DNA of 64,000 bases from assembly GCA_014529385.2 (NCBI GenBank), contig CM043963.1, positions 111,012,912 to 111,076,911 on the forward strand, written 5' to 3'. This DNA comes from Adiantum capillus-veneris. Taxonomy: Eukaryota > Streptophyta > Polypodiopsida > Polypodiales > Pteridaceae. Under the pieces are notes generated by a model. That model was not told the DNA's origin. It saw only the letters and a program-made list of their open reading frames with translations, and did not search any database. The translations under genes and the position numbers were made by a program. This document shows, one piece after another, positions 10,097-22,300 of the stretch (position 1 is its first letter; every line of letters starts with the position of its first letter).

Positions 10097-13000
10097 TGTG
10101 AGGGCCATGCCGGGGACCACTGATTGTACCATCTCCAAATGAATACACGATCTCCGGTATCCCTCCCTCTTGAGACCGACACCAAGACATGACTCCTCCT
10201 GCTCTTCGATGCCAACTCAAGGGGGTGATAACATCCACTTTCTCTCATACGGATCCATTAACCCGAAGCACCTTTACTTACCGGTCTCATTATCCAATCA
10301 AATTCATCAGACTAACTTTGAACTCAACCTTCTAGGGTCACCCAGTGGGAGTTCTCTAATTCACCCTTGGTTCAAGGTCACTGACACTTTTTTCCCGGTT
10401 ATGACCAGCACAGCCGTCAATGCGTTACCCTAAGGTGAGTGTATTATAATCTACATGAATCCCTTGATCCCAAGTTTCTATCACGCTCCGTAGATCGAAA
10501 ACCCTTTTCTGCGCTCAAGACTTAATTGCAAAGACAACATAAAATTGGGTTCAACTTTTCGGCCAACAAATTAACCCTTCGAAATTCACCACCCACAGAG
10601 CCGTTTGATAAATGCACTTTCCCAAGCTAATGCTATGATACTAGAAAATAGCATTCCCATCATGTAAAACCAAGAATACATTTCAAGCATTTGAAAGCAG
10701 TATGCAAACTGTTTCATACCTTTGCAAATGTGCATTTATTAGGTTGTTTCCACCTTTCTCCTTTATGGAATATTTTTACTTCCTGTTTTCTATAATATTA
10801 GTAAAATTATCTAGTTATCTTTTAAGCAATCACATATACTCCTCCAGGCATATCCCTATCCTTGTCCGAGGACTCGGGTATCCTATCTCCTCCGCCACGT
10901 GTAGAGGCTGCGTCTTTACACAGATTCCAATTCTTATTTTTCTTTATCTTGTGTGGGAAAGGCCTCAAGATAATTTATTTTAGTTTTCTTTTATATTAAT
11001 AATCCCGAGAAGAAGAGCAAAGGTCCGGTTGATGAGGACAATTGTGGAATAGCCTCTTTAGGTTCCTAGCCTTTCCAAGGTTCCTTTTTACCAAACAATT
11101 TGAAGATTTTTAAAATTAAATCACATCCTCCTCCCTTATCATGATCCCTCCATGGGTCCTTTTTCCTTCCTCCTTTTCCCGTCGGCATCAGGCCTACCAG
11201 GACTAGGCCTATTTCCAGACGCATCCGCGGGTCCATTTCACCCGGCCGAGACACACTCAAATTCAATCCCCATTTCTAAGGCAACGAATGACCCCGAGGT
11301 CAAAACATAGCCCAACGGTTATCAGTCCTAGCCGAAAAGAACCATCTCCCATTGTATCCAACAGGTAAACACCTGCGTCGGCCTTTTTACAAACACAAAG
11401 ACAAGTTCACACATAAGTCTCTAAATTATGCTAGGGCTATCCACATCAATCTTCTCGGTAAATTTTTTAATCCTAGTTAAAATTTAGATTAAGCTCCTTG
11501 AGTTATAATTCCTTAATTCCTATTTTATTTTTTTTTCTACTTAAACAAGACCTTAGAAATCAACGAATCTCTTGGAAATTTAAGATTTTATCTCGACGTA
11601 AGTTTCGAGTTAACCCCGACTTTGATGACACCCCTTTTGTTCCCTTTTCATCATTTGCCATCCATGGGGCATCTCCATGGAAGCGAAGGGAGTTTTATGT
11701 TCAAGCAACTCGGTGACGACATCCGTGAAGCTATCCCCTTACTCCTCCCTTTGAATTTGCAAAACAAACTTGAAAGTAGACAAACTTGAAATGAACAATG
11801 TGTATGATTTCTGTATTGAGTTTTCTTTGGTGTGTCTATGCGTGGTACACACAAAACTTTGGAAAGCACCAACTTGCAATCTGAGACAATTAATCGGAAA
11901 TTTCTTTAAGTGCTTATGCAAGAGTGAAACCCTTCTATGCATGGTAGTGTAAAAGAATCTGCAAAGTTCCTAAGAGTGGGCATACGCATGTAATACTGTA
12001 TGAATGATTAGAAAATTCTCCTTTAAGAAGAGAGTTTTAGACATACCTTTGCTACTGTGGAGAGGATTAATTATGTTGCTAGAAGAGGCTTCTGGTTTCA
12101 AAACTTTCCATTTGGTAAGATAGAAAGGAGGGAATGACTTTATGGAAAATCCTCTTTTTCAATTAACTTCCTTTGGTTATGCTAAATTAGCCTTCAAAAC
12201 CTCAACTTTTCCTTGAGAAAATTAAGTATTAACCTACTTTGCATTACTAAACAAAACCTTGCACATATACAACTAACCAAGAAGTTATGTTTTTCTCTTA
12301 AGCAAAAAAGATCGCTTAAAAAAATTGAAGAGCTTAAGCGTGAATTTAAGTAAGCATGAAAGTAAATCTCTTTCAAGAATGGTAAATAACCTTATCTTAG
12401 TGTGTATATGGTAGGGTCTTAGCCGTGCTTTAAAAGAGCAACGACGAAGTGTATTGACATAACTGGTTCTTTTCCGCTTCACTTTGCTTGAAAACCACCG
12501 ATTTGGCTATGTGAATAAAGAGAGGTTAAGAAAATTCAAGCTATGGAAAGCTTGTAGGTTAGGAAAGAGAAGGTGAAGAGTGTAATGGTAATTTGGATTA
12601 TGGTTATGGTTTGTCTTGAGGAGAGAGGGGTATGTAGGGGTGTGTGTGAAGGAGTATTAGCTTTGGCTTTCATAGCTCACTATCAAGCTTGCACTTTCAG
12701 AATGTGTAGAGAAGTGTTTAATGAGTAGGGGGGCCTCCTTTTAAGCTTAATTTGATAAGACCCTTAACTTATCTTGATAAGTTACTTTTGTATATCTTGA
12801 TATCCTTTCTTCCTTTTCAAAGCTTCTCCAACAAGCTACTTATGCAACAAGATACTTTTTAACAAGTGGCTTATGTAAGAAGCTACTTTTCCAACAAGTG
12901 GCTTATGTAACAAGTTACTTTTCCAACAAGTTACTTTTTCACCTTACCCTTATTCTTTCTATGTTTTCTTATGCAATTTTCTATTGATGTAAAACTAATA

Positions 13001-13160
13001 TCTGTTGCATTGGTTATATCCATGTTCCCATGGTGAAAACCAAAAGTGTCTCGTGGGTAGCTAGGGTGCTTGACTATAGACCAAATTTACTCGATCATAT
13101 TCAAAAAGTCGACGTCTTAGATATGTCATCGAGAGTAAGGGCTAAGAGGAGGACCTTACA
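10097..13160 (-). repeat. Element A 5' LTR (3064 bases)
   Basis: Bounded by TGTGAGGG next to the PBS and CCTTACA at 13160. It matches the two LTRs of element B over its full length and the shortened 3' LTR at 610-2073. It has no convincing coding frame. A subrepeat block lies at about 12820-12950. Confidence 0.9.
12820..12950. repeat. LTR subrepeats (ACAAGTGGCTTATGCAA-type units)
   Basis: Short degenerate units of roughly 25-30 bases alternating CAAGTGGCTTATGCA with AGAAGCTACTTTTCC. Equivalent arrays occur at about 1740-1870, 27890-28120 and 36010-36260, with differing copy number, so the array is part of the LTR and changes length between copies. Confidence 0.85.
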
Positions 13161-13162
13161 TC

Positions 13163-14648
13163 TATAAAACCAAAGCCATCAACAATAACAAAGCCTTCAT
13201 CAAGCAACAAGGACACAACTTTACATACAAGTATTGGATCTACACTAAAATTGAGCTGCCACTAAGATTGATCTCACAGGGTCTCAAGGTCCAGAAGCCA
13301 CATTTCTACACCAAGTCCAACTTACACATAGCAGTGGTTATGGCCATGGGACTAGTAGAACAAAGGGTCATCTGATGCGACCTCAAAAACTACATCTTAG
13401 AAAATCTGGTCGAAGAAATATTGAAAGATTGTGAGAAGAATAAGATGTACATGAATGCACGACCTGTACTCAAAAGGATTTCATATCAGGACCTTGATAT
13501 AATTTTGATCACCTGCTACAAACAGAGTCCTAGCTGGAGCGCATAAACTGATTCAAGAGTTTGACCTAGAACAAGATCTAGAAAGCCTCCAATTCAAATG
13601 CCAACAAGCAGTGTCCCAGCTCATAGAGTTGGATGCTCAAGATGCCAAAGAGGAAACACAAGAAGAAAAAATAGAAAATGCGAGGTTGCAAAGGAAAATA
13701 GAGAGCCTACAAGAGGACCAAAGAAATCTATGAGCTGAACTTGAATATGGAAAAGAGAAGCGAAGGGTTTCTTCCGCACTCTACAAGATCAAATTGCAGC
13801 CCACAATGAGATGCAAGTTAACCAAAAAACGCTTGGAAGAAGAGTTGGCAAGAGAGGGACAAAGAAATGCCAATCTAAGAGACTCATATGATGTCGTGAA
13901 GCACACACTTTCAAAGCTCCTCACAATGCAAGATGTGCCTGCTCCAACCCTCACTTCTCAAACACCACTAACCAATGTAGAAGAGATCAAAGCATTAAAG
14001 GCGGAGCTGGCACGTGAAAGGTATGATCAACAAGTGATGGAAAATGGCCATACGGCCATTTAGAATAAAAAAGATCAAGAGATCAAAGAGCTAAAGGACC
14101 TACTAACAAAGGCACAAATATACTTAACCATTCAAGCTAAACATCATGCACAAGAATTAAAAAGTAAAGAGCTAGAAATTAGTAGCCTCAAGGCTAAATT
14201 AGTGATACTTTCTCATGAAGGAACAACACAAGCCATAGAGGCTGACAGAGTAGACGTCCCTCCAATGGACCTACCAAGTACACATATTAAGGGTCAGCTA
14301 CCAGGATTTGAGGAAGCTACAAAGCTAATAGATGCAAGAGAAGAACTAAAGAAATGGATTGCCAAGTTTCTAAACCCCTCTCACAAAGAATTCATGCTAT
14401 ATGAGCTCAAGGTAATGGAATCTATAGCCTTACTGATGATAAAGCCAAATGAGGTGGTCAAATGTTTTGGCCACAAGATGATATCACTTTCATTGATGAA
14501 ACAAAAGGTTATTCAATGGAAGAAAAATCTCCTGTCAGCCCTCTCGGAGGGTGCACCTTTCATAGTTATGTATATAGCATGCGTTCATAGAGCATTAAAA
14601 AAACCCCTTTTTAAAAATGTTTCAATATTTGATACACCCCTCCTGTGA
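13163..14648 (+). pseudogene. Decayed coiled-coil gene or unknown element ORF
   Basis: I do not recognise the family. Coding begins within three bases of the element A LTR end, so element A probably inserted into it. An N-terminal globular part (YKYWIYTK, VQKPHFYTKSNLH, MAMGLVEQR) runs to a TGA near 13373 and beyond. After a frameshift near 13520-13545 a single frame continues to 14648 through two in-frame stops (near 13731 and at 14061). That part is rich in Glu, Lys, Leu and Gln with heptad-like spacing (EEKIENARLQRKIESLQ, LKAELARERYDQQ), a long coiled coil. The final 150 codons look globular. A gag-like protein of another element or a host gene are both possible. Confidence 0.55.
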
Positions 14649-15290
14649 ACATTTTGGAAAATTTTATATATAGCTGTAGTTAATGTAAATTTTTGACTAA
14701 ACTCATTTTTATAACCCCTCCTGTATTTCTTAACGTCAATTGAACAAATTGTCAATCACAAAGAATCTTGCCACATACCTTGACAAGTGGTAATTAAATG
14801 CTTACAACAAAGTGATTGTGCATATTAAACTCTTTCTAGACCTTTGATTAGTATCCAAATCAGTATAAAACAAAGTACTTACTATTTGGTGCATGATAGT
14901 TTGAAGCAACATCCCCAAACTCTATTGCATATAGGATCACACTTCCACACATTAACAAGAAGAAGCCAAAGAGAGACATCTCTATAGCTAGATTCCCCTA
15001 CAATTTAGACACACACAATCCTATCTCTTAGAAGATCTATACACTCATAGTTGCTTGTGGAACTCAACTCAAGTCCTCGACCCTCGAGGATTACAACATA
15101 TGCTCACCCAACCACCCACCAAGCCATGGGGGAGACAACCACATATGTACACACAACTCTTATCCACATAACCACCAAAATTTCCATCTTTTCCACTCAA
15201 AAACACATACTCATCATGCCTATAATACCCCAATCCAATGTCTCTTTGGCTCTCCCACAAGAGCACAATAGTTGTTTAAACTAGTCATGC
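14649..15290. other. AT-rich intergenic stretch, no gene seen
   Basis: No coding frame, LTR edge or repeat structure that I can support. Confidence 0.5.
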
Positions 15291-17930
15291 ATGGTTGGAT
15301 GAGTGCTCAAGAAAAGATAGGCTTGATTTAATCTAACAAATTGTGCTCTCAAGTTTGAGTGAAAAAAAACTAAGAATGCTTTTCTAATTGCAATGCTTTG
15401 GGAATGTTTGGTGGATTTTGTGTCTATTATTAGGGGCTCCAAGCATCTCCCCAACTTTAATATCATTGTTCCAATCCAAAATTTGTATGCAAGCTTTGCC
15501 CAAAGCTTCCTCACGAGAGCCATGTTGGGCATATCTAGCATTGAACGCGCTCCAAGTCACATCCCGAACAAAAATCCCATGTGCTTTCATGAGGTTGCCT
15601 TTGACGTACATATTGAACAAGGCACCATCAAGCAAGACATGTTTATACAGAAACCCCTAATTAGCAAAGTCATCTTGAATTCTTTCACCCATGTACAGGT
15701 CTTGTGCAAATGCCACAAACCTTCCAAGGTGCATGCAAACATTATTACATATGGAGAAATGTCTTTCTTCACTTTAGATATGCTAAAAACTGTCCATATC
15801 TTTCTTGCCACAACCATGTTGGCCATATCCTACAATCAATGCACACCAAGAGATGACATCCCGGGCAAGAAGCCCTTACAGAACTTTTTGTGCTTTCGCG
15901 ATCACGCCGCAATGGGCGTACATCTCCATCAAAGCACCACCAAGCAAGGCACATTTTTGCAATAGCCCTTGACTAGCAATCTCATTGTTGGAATTCTCTC
16001 ACCCACGTCCATGTCTTTTGCACATTGCCACACACCTTCAAGGTGCACACAGAGGTGATTGCATTTGGAGAAATGCATTTACTTTGCATCTGCTGACAAA
16101 AAGCTCAAAGCTTCCTTGCCACAACCATACTGGGCATAGCAAGCAATCAATGCGCTTCAAGAGATAGGTGAAGCCTAGGTGATTGAATGTGGAGAAAGGA
16201 ATTCACTTTGCATGTATTGAAAAGAGCACCAAGCTTTCTCACCACAGCCATGTTGGCCATATCCTGCAATCACCATGCTCCAAGAGAGGACATCGTGGAA
16301 AGGAAGCTCTTTGAGAACTTTTTCTTGCTTTTGTGAGGATGCCACAAGGGCATACATGTCAATCAAAGCATTGCCAAGAAAAATATGTTTTGACAATAGC
16401 CCTTGACAAGCAATCTCATCAACAACAATCCCATGTCCATGTCTTGCAGGCCACAGGGCCTTCAAGGTGCACATATAGGAGAAAGGTCTTTGCTTTGCAT
16501 GTACTGAAAATAGCCCTGAGCTTCCATGCCACAGCCATGTTGGATATGTCCTGCAATCATCGAGCTCCAAGAGCGGACATCCCAGAGAAGAATCTCTTCA
16601 CAATTACTATTGGTGCTTTCTTGAGGTTGCTGCAATGGACATACATGTCGATCAAATCACCTCCAATCACAACATGTTTCTCCAACAACCCCTAAATTCA
16701 CTCGCCCATGTACACATCGTGTGCAATGCCATAGGGCCTTCAAGGTGCATGCATGCAATCAATGCACTTCAAGAGACAATGCACTCATAGGTGATTGTCT
16801 TTGAAGATATGCGTTCAATTTACATCTGTTAAAATCAGCCCTGAGCTTTCTTGCCATAGCCATGATAGGCACATTTTGCAATCATTGCGCTCCAAGAGAT
16901 GACATCCCGAATAAGAAGCTTTCCATGATTTCGTGAGGATGCCACCTTTCGGCATACGTGTCAATTAAAGCACAAACAAATCAAGAAGTGTTTTGGAAAC
17001 AGACCAGCAATCTCATTGCTAGAATTCTCTAACACATGTCCATGTCTTGCGCAATGTCATAGGGCCTTCAAGGTGCATGCATAGGTGATTGCATATGGAC
17101 AAATGCCTTCACTTTGCACCCGTTGAAATCCGACATGAGTTTCACAGCCATGTTGGCTATTCAATTTGCATCTGCTGAAAAATAACTCTGAGCTAGCCAT
17201 GTTCAACATCCTCTGATATGATTGTGCTCCAAGAAACGGCATCGTGGACACGGTTTTCATGAGGTACCTTGCAATCACTGCGCTCCAAGAGAGAACATCT
17301 TGGTGAGGAAGCTCTTTGAGAACTTTATGTGTTTTAGTGAGGATAATTCAATGGGAATACATGTCGATCAAAGCATTGTAAAGAAAAACATGGTTCTGCA
17401 AAAGTCCTTGACAAGAAATCTCATCTCCAAAAATCTCTCACCCGGGAAGACATCTTGCACAAGGCTTGAAGGTACAAGCGTAGGAGAAAGTCCTTTGCCT
17501 CGCATTTTCTAAAAACATACCTAAGCTTCCATGCCACAACCATGATGGGTATATTCGAGTCATAGTCCGGCAATCACCGTGCTCCAAGAGAGGGCATCCT
17601 AGAGAAGAACCGCTTCAAGAACTTCTAGTGCTTTCGTGAGGTTGCACATGGGCATACATATCCCTCAAAGCACCATCAATCAAGACATGTTTCTACACCA
17701 ACCCCAGACTAGCAATCTCATCATCAAAATTCATCACCCATCATGTCCACATTGTGTGCAACGCCACAAGACCTTCAAAGAGATTGCATCTAGAAACAGG
17801 CCTTTGCTTGGCATCTGCTAAAAATAGACATGAGCTTCAAAGCCACATTAGGTATATCATGCAATCAATGTGCTTCCAAAGACAAGTGTGCTCATAGGTA
17901 ATTGCATCCGGGGGAAGGTGTTCAGCACTG
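15291..17930 (-). pseudogene. Degenerate PPR repeat array, block 1
   Basis: Minus-strand translation in shifting frames gives PPR motifs again and again: for example LFNMYVKGNLMKAHGIF near 15600, GNALIDMYA with VLKELPFHDVLSWSMVIAG near 16400, and YGQHGCGEKAW. Units of about 300 bases (three motifs) repeat across the block. PLS-class PPR proteins bind organellar RNA, usually for editing. Every unit here carries frameshifts or stops, there is no start or C-terminal E/DYW domain, and no frame spans two full units, so this is a pseudogene array made by local duplication of one or a few genes. Confidence 0.8.
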
Positions 17931-18205
17931 CTTTGGCGTTTTGCACCAAATCAGCTAGCATTTTGAAAATTCAACCCATCGTACCACATTGACCAGCAGA
18001 TTCAAATTTTCGCATCAGATCTACTAGCATTTTTAGATTTCACCAGAAGTACCAGATCAGCCCAGCGTTTTCAGATTTCAGCCTCAGATTAGCTAGCGTT
18101 TTTCAGTTTCAGCCATCGTCGACATCGGCATTAGCGAATCAGTCATAGCCTCGAGATTGGTTGCAGATCCCATAAGTCGTCCTAGCGTTTTTGCATTTCA
18201 GGCGG
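17931..18205 (+). repeat. Fragment of element E-type LTR in the PPR array
   Basis: A stretch with repeated CTAGCGTTTT/CTAGCATTTT words and CATCGTCGACATCGGC resembles the reverse complement of the interior of the element E LTR (about 55860-56400), where AAAACGCTAG words recur. No terminus is preserved. Confidence 0.45.
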
Positions 18206-19268
18206 AAAATCAAAACACAAAATAGGGAGCGGAAGAGGGTATGCATTGCCATTCTCTATTACAGATACTCACCTCTAAAACATGAAATGAGGATTCAGAA
18301 CGGGAAGTTGGAAGTGCAAAAACGTGAAAATTGACCATTCCTTGTAACTATGTCTTGCATTCATGCAATCAACACACTTCCATAGAGAGATGCACTCATT
18401 AGGTGATTTCATCCAGGGAAAGGTGTTTACTTTGCGTTTCCTGAAATTATCCATCAATGCACTTCAATTGACAGGTGAACTCATAGGTGATGATTGCATC
18501 CCAGGAAAGGCACTCACTTTGCATCAGCTGAAAACAACACTGAGCTTTCTTGCTTTTGTGAGGATACCACCTTTGGCATACATATCAACTAAAGCACCAA
18601 CAAGCAAGATATTTTTCTCAAATAGCCCCTAACTAGCAATCTCATCACCGGAATTCTCTACCCCATGCCCATGTCTTGTGGAAGGTGATTACACCTGGAG
18701 GAATGCCTCCATTTTGCATCTCCTAAAAATAGCCATGATCTTCAGAGCCATGTCAGGCATCATGGTTACTGACAACCAAAAATCAAAAGGTAGAACATGC
18801 AATGGAACGGGCATGAGTTGGTAGTCCCTGCTACATATACTCACGTCTGAAACATGAATGGAGATTTGGAACAGGAAGTAGGAAGGTGGAATGGGTACGA
18901 GGAACGGAAGCTTGAAAATTGGCCATTTCCTTTAACTATGTCGGGAAGAGCATGCAATCAACCCGCTTTCACAGATAGGTGCACTCATTAGGTGATTTCA
19001 TCCGAGGAAGGGCATTTACTTTGCATCAGCCATGAGCTTCCCAAGCATGGGGGGCCGGGCATATCTTGCAATCAATGTGCTTCATGAGATAGGTGAACTC
19101 ATAAGTGATTGCATCTGGGGAGAGACGCGCAGTTTGCATTTGCCGAAAATAGTCATGAGACTTCTTGCCCACCCCATGTGGGGTATACTTTGAAATCATT
19201 GTGCTCCAAGAGACGACATCTTGCACGAGAAGATTTTCAAGAACTTCTTGTGCTTTCGTGAGGATGCC
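18206..19268 (-). pseudogene. Degenerate PPR repeat array, block 2
   Basis: Same kind of minus-strand PPR debris, for example VLENLLVQDVVSWSTMIS followed by RLSPDAITYEFTYL between 19230 and 19090. It also contains two copies (about 18206-18365 and 18770-18965) of a non-PPR segment made of GGAATGGGGA-like words. The block stops abruptly at the LTR edge at 19269. Confidence 0.75.
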
Positions 19269-20141
19269 TGTCACGTGCACATCTAACCTTCTGTGCATGT
19301 GGACAAGCTACTTCAGGTATAGGGTTCAGGTCAGCTTAGGAAGTGTTTGGTACCTTTGTGAGCCTGTGAACAAGCCGTGCATGTCCAGGCACTTAGAGTA
19401 GGTGCATATCCTCTAGTTGCACACAACATGATCATCAACATGAAAGTCAGTAACCATCATGAGCATTTTACAGTGCACAAAACCCATTTTTCCTATTTAT
19501 CCATTTTTCACTTTATATTTAATAAGTGACTTTTTTGGGAAACTGGGTAGGGCAATTCTGCTAAGTCATTATATAAAAAACCTAGCGTTGGCACTTTCTG
19601 ACAGAAGAGGCAACGAAAGTTCTAGCAACTTACAGTGCACCTTTTCAACAAGACCGATAGGAGGCCTAGTGTTTCCAGTCAACAGCAGAGCAGCTAGCAT
19701 TTTTGGCTACAGATTAGCCTAGCGTTTTTAGCAGATACTAGATCAGCCTTGGCATTTTTGGTTACATATCTCTTGGTGATTTTAGTTGCAGAATCTACCT
19801 AGAATTTTGTAGTTTCCAGCGTAAGATCAACCCCAGATCATAAGCGTTTTCAGTTTTCAGCACTTAGCCTCGCAGATCAGTCCCTAGCCTCATAGATCTC
19901 ACCTACCCACAGTAGCAGATCCTCATCGTACCGTCAAATTGGCTAGGGTTTTCAAATTCAGTCCGCTGTACATATATTTCAGCATTTGTGTTTCCAGTGC
20001 ATCGGTGTCGCGTCGTCGCCATCACCGTCCTCACCGACACACTGTCAGAATTCAGCAAAAGTCAGTGTTTTGCAGATTTCGGCCCCATCCTCATCGTCGT
20101 CATCATTGTCCTCGACATAGTTGGCAAGTCCAATGCATCTA
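19269..20141 (+). mobile_element. Partial solo LTR of the element E family in the PPR array
   Basis: It begins TGTCACGTGCACATC, the exact reverse complement of the element E LTR terminus, directly after a PPR motif. Homology runs through AATAAGTGACTTTT...GGGTAGGGCAATT and the GACGATGAGG-type words, and stops after AAGTCCAATGCAT, about 280 bases short of the expected other LTR end. It is either a truncated solo LTR or the end of a deleted element. No target-site duplication can be read because one end is gone. Confidence 0.75.
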
Positions 20142-21330
20142 GACCATTGCATCTTGAGAGAAGTTCAACATTCACTTCCGCTGCACCTTACAATGTCAAA
20201 TTTTGCATATATGTCAACCAAAGCACCACCAAGCAAGACATGTTTTTGAAAGAAACCCTAACCACAATCTCATCACCGAAATTTTGTCACCCATGCCCAT
20301 GTCTTGCACAATGCCACATGGCCTTCAAGGTGCATGCATAGGTGATTACACCTAGAGAAATTCCTTCACTTCGCATCTTCTAAAAATAGCCATGAGCTTT
20401 ACAGCCATGTCAGGCATCATGGTTACCGAGAATGGAAAATCAGACAGCAGAATGGGGAACGGAAACTATTACACATACTCATGTCTAAAACACGGAATGG
20501 GGATTCGGAAGGGGAACTTGGATTGGGAACAAGAAACAAAATCCTAAAAATTGGCCATTCTCTATAACTATGTCGTGCATATCATGCAACCAGCACACTT
20601 CCAACGATCATTAGGTGAATTCATCCGAAAGAGAGCCATGAGCTTCATAGGCATGGTGGGCATATCATGCAATCAATGCGCTTTAGAGACAAGTGAACTC
20701 ATAGGTGATTGCATCCAGGGAAAGGCGCTTGCTACTTTGCATCTATTGAAAATAGCCTTGAGCACAGCCATGTTGGGCATACTCTGCAATCATTGTACTC
20801 CAAGAGACAACATTTTGCACAAGAAGCTCTTCAAGAACTTTTTGTGCTTTCGCGAGGACGCCACCTTTGGCATACATGTCACGGATGCACCACCAAGCAA
20901 GATACATTTTTGAAACAGTCAAGAGTCTCTAACTAGTAATCTCATCACCGAAATTCTCTACCCATGCAATGCCATGGGCTTCAAGGTGCATGCATAGGTG
21001 ATTGCATCAAGAGAAAATGCCTTGCATTCACATCTCTTGGAAATAACCACCATAAGCTTTATAGCCTTGTCGAGCATCATGGTTACCAAGAATGGAAGAT
21101 TGGAAGGCGGAATGGGGAATGGAAAACAGACATGAATTGCCATTCCTTTTCACAGATAATCACGTTTGAAACATGGAACGGGGATTTGGAATGAAAAGTT
21201 AGAATGGGAATGGGGAACGAAAACCTGAAAATGAACATTCCCTGTAGCTATGTTGGGTATATCATGCAATCAACGCGCTTCGAGGGACAGATGCACTCAT
21301 TAGGGGATCTACTAAAAACAACCCTAAGCT
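20142..21330 (-). pseudogene. Degenerate PPR repeat array, block 3
   Basis: PPR debris resumes (VDIYAKFDIVR-like and AITYACTLKPMALHG words on the minus strand) with the last two copies of the GGAATGGGGA segment. All frames are broken. It ends at about 21330, where AT-rich DNA starts. Confidence 0.7.
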
Positions 21331-21579
21331 TTCTTATGGACACAAGAACATTAAAACTGAACATGTACTTTCATGCTAAGAAAAGATCAAGTTGTCTTCA
21401 ATAAAATTAGTTGTGAAACAAAACAAAAAAGAAAAGACTAGTCATCAAGGTACACTAAAACAATCAAAATTCACTAGTTTATTAGTACCCTGTTGATACA
21501 TGCTTAGGCAACTATGAGATATATTTGACAACTACACGTGTCTAATAACCAATCTGAACAAACAATTTCTTTTGCAAAA
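21331..21579. other. AT-rich stretch, nothing identified
   Basis: No coding frame or repeat edge that I can support. Confidence 0.4.
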
Positions 21580-22300
21580 ACTCTGTTGTTCCCACCAAGA
21601 TTTGTTTTTGAGAACTCCAAAATCCATAAAAAACCCGCCTGAAATTCAACAAAAACAAACCCACATTGCATCTTGTTAGATTATCACTCACAAAAATTAC
21701 GTGAAGAAGCTTATACTTTACAAATGTGATGAAAGGATGGTGGAGAAAGGGCCAAAACTTACTTGAGGCATGTATAGTAAAGCGAGACTAAGCAGGGTTA
21801 GGCATAACTTGTCGATGAAGCCTCCTTTTGAAGATATCAAAACACTCCAGCAAATTCCAAAAAGGAACCCAGCTTCTTGCTTAAGCTAATACATGCTGGT
21901 CTCTCACCATAAGTATCTAAAACTTTACAAAATGCTACCTTTCACTTGAACCTTGCTGCTCCGATACTTTTTGGCTTGGGCAACTCCAACTCCAAAAATA
22001 ATTAAGCTAGATAGCCCAACAAGTTGGCTTTGAGAACTCAAAAATCCACAAAAAAAAGGTATGAATTCCAACAAAAACAAATCCACAATGCATATTGTTA
22101 AATTGTCATCAAAAACCATATGAAGTAGCATATTCTCTAGAAGTATGACTAAAGTATGGTGGAGAAAGGGTGAAACTTACTTGAGACATGTATAATAAAG
22201 CAAGACTAAGCAGCATTAGGCATAACTTGTCGATGTAGCCTCCCTTTGAAGATGACAAACCACTCCAGCCAAAACCGAATAGCAATCTAGCTAATTGTGC
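21580..22300. repeat. Imperfect tandem duplication, period about 420 bases
   Basis: The order GAGAACTCCAAAATCCA, ACAAAAACAAACCCACA, GGTGGAGAAAGGG, ACTTACTTGAG and TAACTTGTCGATG occurs at about 21580-21885 and again at about 22000-22300. On the minus strand AC|TTACTTGAG-type sites could be read as splice donors. The upstream part also resembles 24583-24640 (GAACCTTGCTGCTC...ACTCCAAAA), so one host locus may have been duplicated. No protein is recognisable. Confidence 0.6.

Larger units (their letters stand above)
610..13160 (-). mobile_element. Element A: Ty3/gypsy chromodomain retrotransposon
   Basis: Read on the minus strand the order is 5' LTR (10097-13160), PBS, an accessory ORF, gag with a zinc knuckle, protease, reverse transcriptase, RNase H, integrase, a decayed chromodomain-type C-terminus, an antisense accessory ORF, and a 3' LTR ending at 2073. 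The LTR begins TGTGAGGG and ends CCTTACA in plus orientation. gag-protease-RT share one frame with a stop at about 7876. The RT is split by solo LTR G. The integrase has QTKR where QTER is expected, which removes the catalytic Glu. LTR length and a chromodomain-like tail (clear in element B) suggest a Tekay/Del-type chromovirus, but the lineage is inference. The element is dead. Confidence 0.9.
18206..21265. repeat. Four dispersed copies of a GGAATGGGGA-rich segment of about 170 bases
   Basis: Copies lie at about 18206-18365, 18770-18965, 20425-20585 and 21080-21265. Each runs from a Glu/Gly-codon-like GGAATGGGGAACGGAA stretch, through a conserved ACTCACGTCTGAAACATGGAATGGGG-like centre, to TGGCCATTCCCTGTAACTATGTCG. 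They sit at the same place relative to flanking PPR motifs, so the duplicated unit was PPR plus insert. Confidence 0.75.

Noticed and set aside
10170-10433. Plus-strand ORF in the element A LTR, similar to one at 33562-33831
   Set aside because: Similarity follows from LTR identity; the frame is not conserved in the third LTR and there is no recognisable domain.
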